NCBI GenBank assembly: GCA_949825025.1
Contig: OX463780.1
Span: forward strand, 28,672,118 to 28,736,117
Direction of reading: 5' to 3'
Source: Siphlonurus alternatus
Taxonomy: Eukaryota > Arthropoda > Insecta > Ephemeroptera > Siphlonuridae
Length of the DNA: 64,000 nt
In this document: piece after piece, positions 51,673 to 61,764 of the stretch
Layout of the letters: every line of letters starts with the position of its first letter
How positions within the stretch are numbered: the first letter of the stretch is position 1
The notes under the pieces: generated by a model
Database searches by the model: none
Seen by the model: the letters and a program-made list of their open reading frames with translations, nothing else
What the model was told of the DNA's origin: nothing
Translations under genes and position numbers: made by a program

Positions 51673-54600
51673 CCAAGTTGAGCATGCATGTAAGTGAAAC
51701 GTGGGTTGAATATAAAAATCAATAAGAAGTTAATACTAATTTTTAATTTAACTCATACTTTCATGGCATATTGTAAGCAATGAAAATCATGTTCTCTCAT
51801 AAATATATATGTTTTTATTGAAAAATTATAATAGAAAACAACTTCAAATATTTAAATTTTAACAGGAAGATATCTTCGAAGTGGAACGCACTCAACTGAC
51901 TAAGTTCTTCAAGGAGTACAGTGATAGTGCCCGAGTGGCCATCTACACTTATTATGGAGTGGAACCTGATTACCATTTCACCGAGTTGGTGCCATTGGGC
52001 GAGATGGAGGTCATCCGAGACGAGGTGCTGAGCGTCGTGGGTAACCTGCAGCCCACCAACATCATGGTCAGGGACTCGTTACAGCCGCTCGTGGACATCG
52101 CCGCTATTGCTAAGGTACGATGTTCATTGTATATACGCGTACATGTTCCAACCGTAGAACGTACTGAAAGTAAGTTTCATTTAAGGACAAAATTTGAGCC
52201 CAAAATCAACAAAGACAACCAATTATTGATGCAATCTAGTTATTTGGAGTCCATTTTAAAAAACAGAAATGGAAAACATTAATTGGTTTGTAGGAACTAC
52301 ACCTGTACACAGTAAAAGGATATGAAATTTGTGTAAAAGTTCATGATTTGGGACGAAACATTAATTCACTCTCTTACCGTTAAATTTTATTTTAAAATAA
52401 TTTAGTAATATTCATCCACATGTAAAATGGTGTTGTGTTGTTTATATTTTTGTTCTGTGTATCATCAGTAAGTCATTACTCTTCTTCATCTTAAATTCAA
52501 TTTAATTACTAAAAGAAATGTCAGCCTATAGTTGTCACTAATATGTGAGATAGGGAACATCAATTGTGGGTCTAATCATTTTTTTTTATTTAAATAATTT
52601 CTAGCAATAGAAGTTAATTCATAAAAACTAAAAAGTGTATAAAAAATATATTTATTTTAAAGACAAAGGAAATTTACTTGTGTTGGTTTGGTTTACATCT
52701 GAAGGTCGATAATCCTGTTCCTCGAGAAGAAACTAAAGAAGAGACGAATAGGAAAGTTTTTGCGGCCACGGCCACGTCCATCACTTATTAAATAGTAACT
52801 TAGAGAAAGTTGAAACTTCAGTTTTATGAAAGATTATTAAATATTCATTGAATTAAATTAAAATTTAAATTTTAAGAGAAAAGGCTATTTAAAATTTTAA
52901 TGCTTTTCTTATTCTAAAATATTATGTTTGTTTTTTTCTTCTCAGACGTTGTATAAAATAAGAATAATAAAATAATATTTGTTTAAATTTTATTAATTAA
53001 TGTGAAGTGTTATATAATATGTTTTAATTTTTAATTTTCTTATTATAGGTATTAGCAATATTAGGAGTGTACCTCACAGCTCTTTCTGTGTTTTCAACAA
53101 ATGCAACAAATCTGGGTGAACAAATTTAATATACTGATCTATTGTTCTTGCCAGGAGGTTGGTGGCGGTGAACGAGGAGTAGTGTTCTTCACGCAGAACG
53201 ACCGCGGCACTAGGTTCGAGCTGGAGGCACTGCCGGCCCTACAGGAGGCCAACCTTGCAGTGGTGGGCGTCGGCTTCGTGGAGTCGGGCAACGCTCCAAA
53301 CCTATTCGCCATTTGCACCCGCACGGGCGGCCGCTCCTTCATTCTCGACCCGCCTTTCTCCTCGGGCTTCGAGCAAGCCATCAACTTCGCAGGACTAGGG
53401 GATGACCCCAGCACACGTCTTTACCAGGTGAGTACGTAAGGTCAAGGTCAGGGGTTGGTGCCATCGAGCTGTTCATGTGCATATGTGCATTATCTTGTTT
53501 TACTACAAAATACGCAATGAAAATCATGTAAATAAAATAATTAATCTTTTTCTCAAATATATTTAATTAATACATTTTCTTAGAACTTCGCCAAATTGAA
53601 TATTAATTTTAGATGTAGAGAAAAAATTATATATTTGTATTCAGTTTATCCAACATGTAATAAAATCAGATGATGCATATTATAATAACATGCACAATCA
53701 GTCTTAATTTACTTATTGATTTTTTTTTATGCAATGCAAATGCAATTAACAAAATAAAAGTACTACAAACAGTGTAAGGGCAGTTAAAATTGATTTGGAG
53801 AACACTGAGCGATACATTGTTTAATTAACGCTTGCCTAGCTAGATATTAACGACAGAAAAAGTACTTTTTCTCATAATTTTAATAAAAGTACACTGAACT
53901 ACAATAGCTAGGGGGTTCATAGAAAGAGATGAGAATTCTGACGAAGAAGTGTAATCACTTTTCTTGAAGGTCCTGATTACTAAATAGGAGGTATTACGAC
54001 CCTACTTATAGCTCTTTTGTAGCCCAAACTATACAATAAGTGATAGAGAACTTTTCCTCCAGGGCTAAACGGAGATCTGCCCTTGACTTTCAGGTGGCTC
54101 TGGACGTTCTGCGCCTCAGTCCCTCAGAGACGCTCGAGGCCAGGGTGTACCTAGAGAAGGCCCTGGGACGAGAAACGAACTTTGCGCTGGACCGGAGCTC
54201 CAAACTGACACCCACGCTGTTCGACCCTGAGGGCCGGGAGATCGTGTTGACCCAAGACCCTGCCTGTGAGCTCGTGGTCACTGCCGTCGGTTCGCAGTAT
54301 ATCTGTACCTTTGCAGACGCTATGGTGAGATATTTCACACTAATTAGAAGTTGATAAATCTAAACAGTACCTATGAAATTTAATATGTAACTTTTGAATT
54401 AAAATTCATAGCAACTTTTTTAAAAACAAAATAGAATAATTCAGATAAAATATTCCATATAAACCTATGCTATTTTGACCTATATACCTACTCTGTCAGG
54501 CTGGAAACTGGCTGGTACACTACACATGCAACTCGGAATGTGCACCGGAAGGCGAGCCGTTTGGTTACTCCGTGACGTCATACCTGCGAGAGGTCAATGA

Positions 54601-55683
54601 CCCAGCGTGGCCGACCTTGAGCGTATGGACGAGCGGAGCGGGAGGGCTGGTGAACCTAGACCAGCAGGAGGTGCTAGTATACGCTGAGCTGCGCGCGCAG
54701 TACCAGCCGACCCTGAACGCTCTGGTGACCGCCGTGCTCGAGGACCCTACTATTCTGCAAGGTACAACCTCCGAGACCCTCAGGGACGATGGCAGAGGTG
54801 AGTCGTAGATAATATTCAGTTCAACAATTATAATTATTCGTGCTTTAAGCTTTAAATCGAGAGTGAGTGGTTCGATTTACAATAATAAGTAATAAGACTT
54901 AGAAATTTATTCATGGGTCCCGTGGAATATATATGAATTTATAATTTTGTATATTTCTTTTTAATCAGACTCTTAGCTGTTTTAATTGTATCATTTACTA
55001 TTTTTCTGCTGTTTTATGTCAGATTACTGTAAGAAGTAAATATTTATCGCTCATTGAAGTCTCCAGTGTTTAAAACTCTATTCATGAATATGCTTATATT
55101 TAGCATTTGTGTTTTAAGCAATTTTTTCATACGTATATCCTTAAATATCTGTCTAATAATTATTGTAACTAATGTTGTAAACATTTACAATACTTGATAA
55201 TACAGAACCTGACATGGTTGCGGGAGATGGTGTTTACGTGGCCAAAATGCGACCCATATCAGCCAATCCGATGTTCTTGAGCGTTCACGTGACAAGCGAC
55301 GACCAATCACCAGCCTTCGTACTGTCACATGCTCCAGGGCCAGGCTGGGGAATTTTACCTGTAGACCAGGGTAATTATTTATTTAGATGTTTGCCTTGAG
55401 GTTAGGCAACTTTTCTAGCACCAAAATGAAGTGGAGTATGCGTCATTTTGCATGCAATTGATTTTGGTGCTCAACAACCTATAAACTGAAGGGAAGATTT
55501 TATTGCAAGGTCAATTTGAGAGTACACCACAGACAAATTTAATACTATAAAATACTATAAATAGTGTGTTGTAATTTATTTTTATAGACGTGTAAGTAAC
55601 AATAGTAAGAAATTGCAGCAAACTTGAAAAAATACTTAATGAGATTTATTTTCATATTCCTTTTTGTTATTAAATTAAAAATT

Positions 55684-55717
<34 letters not shown>

Positions 55718-58381
55718 CAAAGTTCGAACTCTACATCATTCTATCATAAACTCAGAAATGTGAACAAAGTCAGTTAGAGCACAATTTCAAATACATTAAG
55801 GTAGAGATAACGTCGATCAGCCTTTTTTTTTTTTTTTTTTTTTTTAGCTCCATTTGATTAACCTTAGCAAATTCACAAAAATTCTGAAAATTTTTGAATT
55901 TTTGAGAGGCAGATATTAATGCCTAAAAGCCATAAAAAAGTTTCAAAACAATTTAACGAGCCATTTTTTTTAATTGAGTTTTTAGTTTGTCTCTCCATGG
56001 GAAAGCCCTATGCTGAAAAATAAATTAATTAATTTAAAAAAATCGGCTCGTTAAATTGTTTTGAAATTTTTTCTATGGCTTTTCTGCCTTTCAAAATATT
56101 TTCAGAATTTTTGTGAATTTGCTAAGGTTTACATGTTAATGAAATAGAGCTAAAAAAACAGCTGATCGACATTATCTCTATACCTTAAGCAATATAAGGT
56201 TCTGAATGTGTCTCTAGTGACCTACTGCTGCGGCTCGACGTACGACCCGGAAGTGGTGGCCGAAGAGTACCGGATGGAACGAACCCTCAACAAGTCGCTC
56301 ATCGTGCGTGTAGACAATCTTCAGTCCTACGCGGTACGAACCAATATGATATCTTCAGGTTTGGCTACAGGGTTATAGTCACAATTCATACTAAAAAAAT
56401 TATACCAATCTCAATGAATGTGAATATTTTGACTGTGTTTGAAACTTACTAAATTGTGGGTGTTATAAGGAAAACAGAGGAATTAAAAATTAAATAAAAT
56501 TATTTTTTTTTTAAATTATTAAAAAAAAATCTAATTCATCACGGTGGTTCAAGATTATTAATTTTATTATATTTTCTCCAAGAAGAATTGTGCAGAGTTA
56601 AAGTTATATAAAGAGTGAGACTGACAGGCGCGGATCCAGGAAATAATTTCGGAGGGGGCTGCCTCCATAAGGCTACTGTTAAGAAAAAAAATTGGAGTGG
56701 GGGAAGTGCCTATATTGCCCATGTTAAATCCAAAATTTCGGAGGGGGGGGGAGGCTGCAGCTCCCCTAGCCGCCCCCCCCCCCTGGATCCGCGCCTGGAG
56801 TGAGACACACCAATCTGTAGTTTTGTACTGCATTTACCCTCCCCACTCTTTTTACACACTTTGTACATGACGACAGCACACATGGCTCGTATACATATAG
56901 CTTTTAATAATGTATGTATTTTGAGTGATATTTTCGCTTTTTTATATTTGAATTAGCAGTATCCGCGCTTGAGGGACTACATAGATTAGCTGTGATGGTA
57001 TCACTGAGGTAAACATGCAATCTCTCACGACGTCTTTTGTCTGCAGATGGCGCCACAGACTATCGAGGACTTGATGGTGGTTGAGGCGGTCCTGCAGAGC
57101 GAAGAGGCGGCGCTGGTGGTGCTCAGTTGGACGGCTCCGCAACCGCGGGACGGCAAACTGGACAACACAGGTCAAATATCTGCTAATTTGTATTGAAAGT
57201 TTGAACGTTCATATGAGATGAGGAAATTATTGGCACTGAATTAATATAAGCTAGGTAATTAAGTCAAGTTTTAACTAACTTTAAAAAATATTCTCTGCTT
57301 AAAATTTGTAGGAAAATTGATAATCTACACTCACAATCAGTTTAGAAATAATTATTAAATACATTTATTGTTTCAATTGTGTCTAAACAAAGCGAAGAAT
57401 ATACCCCAATTCATATCTTGACCAATGCCATTGAATTTAAATAAATCGTTTAAATAATTTGAAATCCTTTGTTCCTGTATTTTCTTATAAAATGTTTAAC
57501 TAAATATGCTTGGGAGTTCTTCAAATTTTTATAGCTAAATTGTACAAACTTACTGTTATTATGTCTTGAAATTTTAAAATATTACTGAACGGAATGATGT
57601 ATTATATCAAGCACACCGATTCGATTCATGAAGGAATTTCCAGAAACAGATTTCTCGCAATCCGCGTTTAGAGTTAATCGTTGGATAACGTTATCCACAT
57701 GGTTAGTTAAGAAACTTGGTTATCTCAATTCATATATCACTCTTAATCATTCCAATGCCCAAACTCTATAAATAAGCTCATTGATGTTTGTCCACAGTTG
57801 CTAAGTACGAGCTTTACTTCGCTCTCAGCTCTGACGTGATCCTGAACGACATCGACTCCGCCATCTTGATGACCCCTGACTTTGTGTACTCAAATAACCT
57901 TGACCCTCTGCCGGGGGGCGAGGTGCAAAATGTCACGCTCAGACTGGAGCTGGACACCGGCTACCGAGGGCCTCTTTACTTCCGCATCCGCTCCAGCAAT
58001 AGCCAGAACGTCTCGGTAAGTCGCCATTTTGGAGAACATCGTGGTACCGAGTGTTGTGATTATTTGTATTATCCATGTTTAATAATAACATATTAAATTT
58101 TTTTGGAGCTTAATTAAAGTATTTATTAATACAAATATTTAATAAAAAATTGATTTTGTAAAATTTATACAAAATCAGAAAATAATTAATTATTTGATAA
58201 TCCTTATGTTCCATGTACAGAAGGTGCATTTGATTATTGATTCATGAATCGATTGTGCTTTTACAAATAGGCCTCATGGTTTTTATCATTGTTTTATTTG
58301 TGGTATTAATATAAAATGTTATAATAATACTATATTGTGAAAATAAAAGATTTCTTGAAAGACAATTATTATTTTAGTCAT

Positions 58382-58477
<96 letters not shown>

Positions 58478-59433
58478 ATTTATATTTATCAGTGTATGAT
58501 CTTCCTTAGTGTTTATCTACTCTAATTGTATTTGGTAGCAAAATTTCTTCAATCTCATAATTTGGCTCCATTTTTTTTTATCTAAAATTCCAAATTTTAA
58601 TGAAACAGAAATTATTCTTAAATATAATATATAATCCGTTTACTATATATTTTATGTTAACTTCATGAAATTAAAATGAACCTTATTTGTTTTAGTCACC
58701 TCTCTCGCACGTTACATACGCCAACTTGGCGGCAATAATCAACATAAGTAAGTGTCTTTAGAAAATTTACAGTCAAAACTGGTGGGGCAGTGCACTGCAC
58801 CAATTGCTCTGTCCCACTTTTTATGACTAACTCTGTTTAATATCATTCAGTGCAAAGTAAAGATTAAAAATTAATATTTAAAGTGTGAAAAATATAGCAC
58901 ACTCCATTTAAATAAAAATTTCCAATCCAGCTATACTTTAAGATAGCCGGATCGGACATTTTTATTCAAATGAGTGTACAATGCTTCCAAAACATATCTC
59001 AATATGGAAATTAATATGCAGTTTTAGTGTTATTTATAAATTATTTTAAAAATTGCATTTGTGCAAATAACAGAAATTTGGATTTTTCAATGCAGTCTAG
59101 AAATTCATGTAAAACACATCAACTCATTCATCTCGTCTTGAAGTTCCAGATCCCCCCGATGGCGGCGATGATGGTGATGACCTTATAACTGAAGAGGCGT
59201 GGTTCATTGCCCTCATGGTGGTTCTAGCCCTCGCACTCGTGGCGTCTCTCATCGTGGGAGCGTGGCTCGTGAGGCGGCAGCATGACAGGCACGCCAGAGC
59301 TAAGGCGCCAAGACCCGTCGTGGACCCCGCATCAGCCGGGGACACGCTGGAGATAGGGTTCGGGAACCCTGGATACCGAGACCCCGAATATAATACCGTG
59401 CGGATAGCCAACGAACCAACAACAGAGCTTTAA
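42928..59433 (+). CDS. CLCA: CLCA-family protein (calcium-activated chloride channel regulator), sixteen exons, 1002 aa
   Basis: Sixteen exons join in phase: 42928-43107, 43673-43797, 44927-45090, 48357-48519, 48916-49027, 51274-51528, 51866-52114, 53155-53427, 54094-54324, 54500-54797, 55206-55370, 56218-56333, 57047-57170, 57798-58015, 58696-58747, 59150-59433. Domain order is that of CLCA proteins: signal peptide (1-21), N-terminal metalloprotease with HEWAHFRWGVHEEYG (162-176) and the preceding PYTLQ/YIHVTP block, a Cys-rich segment with ASLMQFHHLDT, a VWA domain (about 315-505), a beta-rich region, a fibronectin-like segment with LSWTAP, a transmembrane helix (926-949) and a 53-residue cytoplasmic tail. 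Known CLCA proteins are secreted or type I membrane proteins that self-cleave through this zinc site; vertebrate members regulate TMEM16A-type chloride channels and mucus. Here the third zinc ligand is Glu173 where human proteins have Asp, and the VWA metal site is eroded (D322-I-S-S-T326; TQND where TDG is usual). Channel regulation is therefore unproven. Confidence 0.95.
43673..43797 (+). CDS. CLCA: CLCA exon 2 (residues 61-102)
   Basis: Acceptor TTTTTGGCAG, donor GTCAGT. It encodes the helix and strand ALLQLTSEAIFEATEERVYL and a VLLVPRSW segment, as at the start of the CLCA metalloprotease domain. It ends with two bases of a codon completed by exon 3. Confidence 0.9.
43950..44099. mobile_element. 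Diverged copy of the 24799-24965 MITE
   Basis: It shares CCATACAAACAAGTGGAG at the centre, TTCCTTACAAG-like sequence, and the right end TATCTTGTAATACCGGCTTC with the copy at 24.8 kb. The left end is degraded and a T22 run has expanded inside. Confidence 0.6.
44927..45090 (+). CDS. CLCA: CLCA exon 3 (pre-catalytic block)
   Basis: Acceptor CTGGCTAG, donor GTGAGT. It encodes IRVDGANPAHGDLPYTLQ, then PCGVQGRYIHVTPAF and the ARTGPP linker. These blocks are strongly conserved just before the HEXXH motif of CLCA proteins. Confidence 0.94.
48357..48519 (+). CDS. CLCA: CLCA exon 4 (zinc metalloprotease active site)
   Basis: Acceptor ATCCTACAG, donor GTAAGT. It encodes GRAMAHEWAHFRWGVHEEYG: His162 and His166 as zinc ligands, Glu163 as catalytic base, and Glu173 at the position of the third ligand, Asp in the human proteins. 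The following GDPRYPYFHLDPEG is also CLCA-like. A 3.3-kb intron precedes it. Confidence 0.96.
48916..49027 (+). CDS. CLCA: CLCA exon 5 (Cys-rich segment)
   Basis: Acceptor TCTCGCCAG, donor GTAAGA. It encodes the C...FSKTGEPSLDCRFFPD segment and ASLMQFHHLDT, matching the ASIMFMQSIDS region of the family. A second AG lies 7 bases further (TTCGCAG), but only the upstream one keeps the frame. Confidence 0.92.
49028..51273 (+). other. CLCA: CLCA intron 5 (2,246 bp)
   Basis: It contains a LINE-like 3' tail at 49085-49178 and a TA array near 50330-50353. Otherwise AT-rich. Confidence 0.7.
49085..49178 (+). mobile_element. Probable 3' end of a non-LTR retrotransposon
   Basis: A GC-richer stretch (GGGTTGGATGGAAGAGTGGG, CCCGCCCTCA) ends in AATAAA (49140-49145), followed by ATT/TTATT trinucleotide repeats. 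This is the form of a 5'-truncated LINE with a simple-repeat tail. The family cannot be assigned from this fragment. Confidence 0.5.
51274..51528 (+). CDS. CLCA: CLCA exon 6 (start of VWA domain)
   Basis: It encodes residues 249-333: the NNDQLSPSRQAAVCGLRSAW segment, then WEVISEHPD and LYLVLDISSTDDELINM, the first VWA strand with the metal loop. Two acceptors nine bases apart (AG at 51272-51273 and 51281-51282) both keep frame. The upstream one gives the spacing expected from family members. The donor is GTGAGC, and a long TC repeat begins 59 bases after the exon. Confidence 0.9.
51587..51668. repeat. TC microsatellite in CLCA intron 6
   Basis: An uninterrupted TC array of about 82 bases beginning 59 bases after the exon 6 donor. 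It occupies a quarter of this 337-bp intron. Confidence 0.97.
51866..52114 (+). CDS. CLCA: CLCA exon 7 (VWA domain, middle)
   Basis: Acceptor ATTTTAACAG, donor GTACGA, phase 0 at both ends, 83 codons. It encodes the VWA helix-strand segment EVERTQLTKFFKEYSD, VAIYTYYG, and the VGNLQPTNIMVRDSL loop that corresponds to the family's threonine-bearing metal loop. Confidence 0.92.
52115..53154 (+). other. CLCA: CLCA intron 7 (1,040 bp)
   Basis: AT-rich; no element recognised. Confidence 0.6.
53155..53427 (+). CDS. CLCA: CLCA exon 8 (VWA domain, end)
   Basis: Acceptor CTTGCCAG, donor GTGAGT, 91 codons in phase 0. It encodes GERGVVFFTQND (where other VWA domains have TDG), ANLAVVGVGFVESGNAP and the TRTGGRSFILDPPFSS block that follows the VWA fold in CLCA proteins. 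Confidence 0.93.
53428..54093 (+). other. CLCA: CLCA intron 8 (666 bp)
   Basis: AT-rich; no element recognised. Confidence 0.6.
54094..54324 (+). CDS. CLCA: CLCA exon 9 (beta-rich region)
   Basis: Acceptor GACTTTCAG, donor GTGAGA, 77 codons in phase 0. The pattern YLEKALGRETNF ... LTPTLFDPEGREI matches the segment of CLCA proteins written as DSTVG-D-T-F ... P-I-L-DP-G. Confidence 0.9.
54500..54797 (+). CDS. CLCA: CLCA exon 10 (beta-rich region)
   Basis: Acceptor CTCTGTCAG, donor GTGAGT. It begins AGNWLVHYTCNSEC, the family's AGTW motif, and later has QPTLNALVTAVLEDP, matching P-V-(x)n-V-A-IE of the family. It ends in TLRDDGR, one base into a codon. It also contains CNSEC, a close cysteine pair. 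Confidence 0.9.
54798..55205 (+). other. CLCA: CLCA intron 10 (408 bp)
   Basis: AT-rich; nothing recognised beyond the splice sites. Confidence 0.6.
55206..55370 (+). CDS. CLCA: CLCA exon 11
   Basis: Acceptor GATAATACAG, donor GTAATT. It encodes EPDMVAGDGVYVAKM, matching the D...NDGIYS motif of the family's beta-sandwich, then LSVHVTSDDQSPAFVLSH. Confidence 0.9.
55687..55717. repeat. Poly-T run of 31
   Basis: A T31 homopolymer in CLCA intron 11, 79 bases before the TTAA-bounded fold-back element. Confidence 0.9.
55796..56188. mobile_element. TTAA-bounded fold-back element, copy 2, in CLCA intron 11
   Basis: TTAA at both ends, termini GGTAGAGATAACGTCGATCA and the complementary TGATCGACATTATCTCTATACC. 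Long inner arms pair around ATTTTTGTGAATTTGCTAAGG. It ends 30 bases before exon 12. Its ends match copy 3 (62418-62825) closely. Confidence 0.82.
56218..56333 (+). CDS. CLCA: CLCA exon 12
   Basis: Acceptor TGTCTCTAG, donor GTACGA, ends in phase 0. It encodes YCCGSTYDPEVVAEEYRMER and then NKSLIVRVDNLQS. The frame and codon composition agree with neighbouring exons. The adjacent cysteines are not something I recognise from vertebrate members. A TTAA-bounded fold-back element ends 30 bases upstream. Confidence 0.85.
56625..56797. mobile_element. 173-bp MITE with CAGGCGCGGATCCAGG termini
   Basis: In CLCA intron 12. Perfect 16-bp inverted termini enclose G-run and C-run arms (AATTTCGGAGGGGG copies). 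GAGTGAGAC flanks it on the right directly and on the left with a 3-base offset, suggesting a target duplication of 8-9 bases. The CAGG(G/C)GCGG end is like hAT-type termini. Confidence 0.8.
57047..57170 (+). CDS. CLCA: CLCA exon 13 (fibronectin-like start)
   Basis: Acceptor TTGTCTGCAG, donor GTCAAA. It encodes APQTIEDLMVVEAVLQSEE and VVLSWTAPQPRDGKLDNT. The LSWTAP...D-G motif marks the fibronectin-type segment of CLCA proteins. Confidence 0.93.
57171..57797 (+). other. CLCA: CLCA intron 13 (627 bp)
   Basis: AT-rich. A possible, very diverged member of the GATTCACGAA fold-back family spans about 57623-57733 (GATTCATGAAGGAA at left). Confidence 0.4.
57798..58015 (+). CDS. CLCA: CLCA exon 14 (fibronectin-like end)
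   Basis: Acceptor TGTCCACAG, donor GTAAGT. It encodes VAKYELYFALSSD, LPGGEVQNVTLRLEL and GPLYFRIRSSNSQNVS, matching A-YDI-...P-GS-E and LYFAI-A-D-N of the family. Two N-glycosylation sequons (NVT, NVS) are visible, the second completed by the serine. Confidence 0.93.
58385..58472. repeat. TC microsatellite in CLCA intron 14
   Basis: An uninterrupted TC array of about 88 bases in the 680-bp intron between exons 14 and 15. Confidence 0.97.
58696..58747 (+). CDS. CLCA: CLCA exon 15 (52-base microexon)
   Basis: Acceptor TTGTTTTAG, donor GTAAGT. It encodes SPLSHVTYANLAAIINI, corresponding to the SN-A-(A/V) stretch before the stalk. It is short but needed for phase (phase 0 in, one base out). Confidence 0.87.
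58748..59149 (+). other. CLCA: CLCA intron 15 (402 bp)
   Basis: AT-rich. It has a short inverted pair (TTAAATAAAAATTTCCAATCC at 58908-58928 and GGATCGGACATTTTTATTCAA at 58950-58970). Confidence 0.45.
59150..59433 (+). CDS. CLCA: CLCA exon 16 (transmembrane helix and cytoplasmic tail)
   Basis: It encodes an acidic stalk (PPDGGDDGDD), a hydrophobic helix at residues 926-949 (WFIALMVVLALALVASLIVG and on), the stop-transfer RRQ, and a 53-residue tail with FGNPGY (979-984), DPEY and the end PTTEL, then TAA. Two acceptors six bases apart (AG at 59142-59143 and 59148-59149) both keep frame. The downstream one has the better pyrimidine context. Confidence 0.92.
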
Positions 59434-60953
59434 CATAGAGAAATGTAAATCTAATAGAGAAAGGGACATCCTGTATAAACTTTTGTTACTGCATATTTGG
59501 ATAAAGAATCTCAAAATTATGACGTATTCTCAAGTTTTGTCCTAACATAAGTGTTTTAAACGTGGCGACTTCATAGTCATGCAAATATTTAACACGTAAG
59601 CATAAAGAAAGGTGTGACATGACTATGACATCACAGCGTTTTGCAGCACGATTTTAAGGGTGTTAAAAGGTTAAAAAATGAGAATACATGTCATAATTCA
59701 AGTTTTTTCATCCAAGTATGCATGCAATAATAAAATTGCATGCAGGATGTCCTTTGGCTGCCAAGTGGTTCACTCGTTTACAACAAGTTCATTATAAGTT
59801 TTTCCTTCCAAAATATTAAATATATTAACTATAACTTTCTTGCAATCAGTTCCTTACTTTTAAATTAAATTTATTATCTAAGACTCAATAACTAGAAACA
59901 ACGGATTGCTAACCATTTTAAAGAATAATTTTGACTTTAAAATTGGCATCTATATCGGTTTCATTATGATTTTATAAATTACCATGTTTAGACGTAAGAT
60001 ATTTAATTACGTATCAAGGCGATGACTGAATGCTATGGAGAATTTTTAAGACCATTTTAAGTTCAATCTTTTTAGCATACAATACTTTTAATTGAATTAT
60101 GTAATGCAAAATTTTCTTACTTGCTGACCATTTTAACGGCAGCTGGCCAGCTGCACGCACCGATACAATACAATGGTCAATGTTGAATTATCTTTAAGTT
60201 ATTTATGGTGACTTACTATGTTTGCTCGATGCAGCAATTATTATGTAAATTCTTTCTTAAAATAAGGTGGATCACTTGGCAAACTTAAAAAGGACAGAGC
60301 GAGGACAGTATTTATTTTATTCTGTGATGTAAACTTTAATTGATGTAATATATTATTTAATAAATGTACATTGTTTTATTAATAGATCACATTGACATAA
60401 ATACAAAACCCCTGAGAGTTTGCAGTATTTTTTTCTACTAGCAATAATTGTCAATGGATATTTTTAAGATGAATGGAAACGTCCAATATGAAGACTTAAA
60501 TATTTTAATAAAAATTGTGTAATATTTTTCATTAATATAGTAACAATTTTAGCCATAATGTGGTATTAGAAATCTAAACACAATGCTCAAATACCGGTAC
60601 CGTATAAGTGCAGTATTTTGCAAATCATGTATTCTATTAGTAACAGTTTAGGAGATAATTAGTGATTATTTTACTATACGATGACTGCAAAATTGTTGAA
60701 AATCAAAGTACATGATGGGATTGCGCTGACGTCATGCCCCTGGCACGTAGGCACAGCAATGATATATGGGATAGGATGCACATTAGTACATAGTACATGA
60801 TATGTATGTATATTAATAAAGTGTATAATTATTTTTTTACTTAACTTAAAAAAGATAAATCGGGTTTAAATATTGAAGTTGTAAGAATATAGAACAGTAC
60901 ACGACAGAGCTCGTCGGAAAAATCTCACCACCAAAAAACTGTTACAAGTATTT

Positions 60954-60995
<42 letters not shown>
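59434..60995. other. CLCA 3' untranslated region and downstream intergenic DNA
   Basis: Probable 3' untranslated sequence to about 59750. At about 59568-59680 is an inverted repeat related to 23270-23395 (CATAGTCATGCAAATATTTA; GCGTTTTGCAGCACGATTTT). A TA array abuts the next element at 60961-60995. No gene seen. Confidence 0.5.
59729..59734 (+). terminator. Candidate polyadenylation signal for CLCA
   Basis: AATAAA lies about 300 bases after the CLCA stop codon. The spacing is reasonable, but the AT-rich context makes chance matches common. Confidence 0.3.
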
Positions 60996-60998
<3 letters not shown>

Positions 60999-61652
60999 GG
61001 GCGGCTCGTACTATAGTACTGCGGTACTGCAGCCCCCCCAGAAATTTTGGGAACAAACACACAATTAGAAATATCAAATAATTCTATAATTTTTCTGAAC
61101 TTTCCAGCAAATTTTTATCAGTTCTAACATTTAAATCCATGAAATTTTTGCCGCTGCCGCGTAAATTTATTCCCTCAGCGCTGCCCAGCGGAAGGTACTG
61201 CCACTACTAGCAGTAGCCCAAAGCAGTGTTCCCACCCTCATTCTCCTCCTCTTCAACTCCCACTCAAGCCGTGTGATTTTGGAGCGATCGGGGACTGTGC
61301 GATCGGCAGTACCCGCAAGCTCATTGGCTCAACAGAACCAATGAGAATGAGCTAGTGGTATTTGACATGCGGGAATAATTTAAACAACACTTCGAAGACA
61401 TTGCCTGTAATATGGTTTCATTGAGCAGATTAACAAAATTTTAATTACATTCATCAGTGAATATACTAACAAAGATTGACTAAATATATTGAAGCACCTG
61501 AGGAATGAAGACCAGCACTTTTATTTTACTTTAATAAAAATATGACTGTCCCAAAAGAGCCAACACTTAATTGTCTTTTGAAAATTAAGTGGTGCATGCA
61601 TGTAAACAATCGTGAGATATCTCACGTTCGAACAACGACATAATTGCAACAA

Positions 61653-61764
61653 CAGGTTTCTTACTAACCACGCAGTTATTAGCGCCAGTCTAACTCGATG
61701 GCACTAAACGTCGATCGAATTAATTAAGTGAGAAATCTGGATAACTTAATTCGTTCGTGAATCG
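61653..61764. mobile_element. Partial MITE related to 12073-12194
   Basis: It contains TTAGCGCCAGTCTAA, the reverse complement of the core at 12.1 kb, and ends TTCGTTCGTGAATCGCGCC. The left terminus is degraded. Confidence 0.55.
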
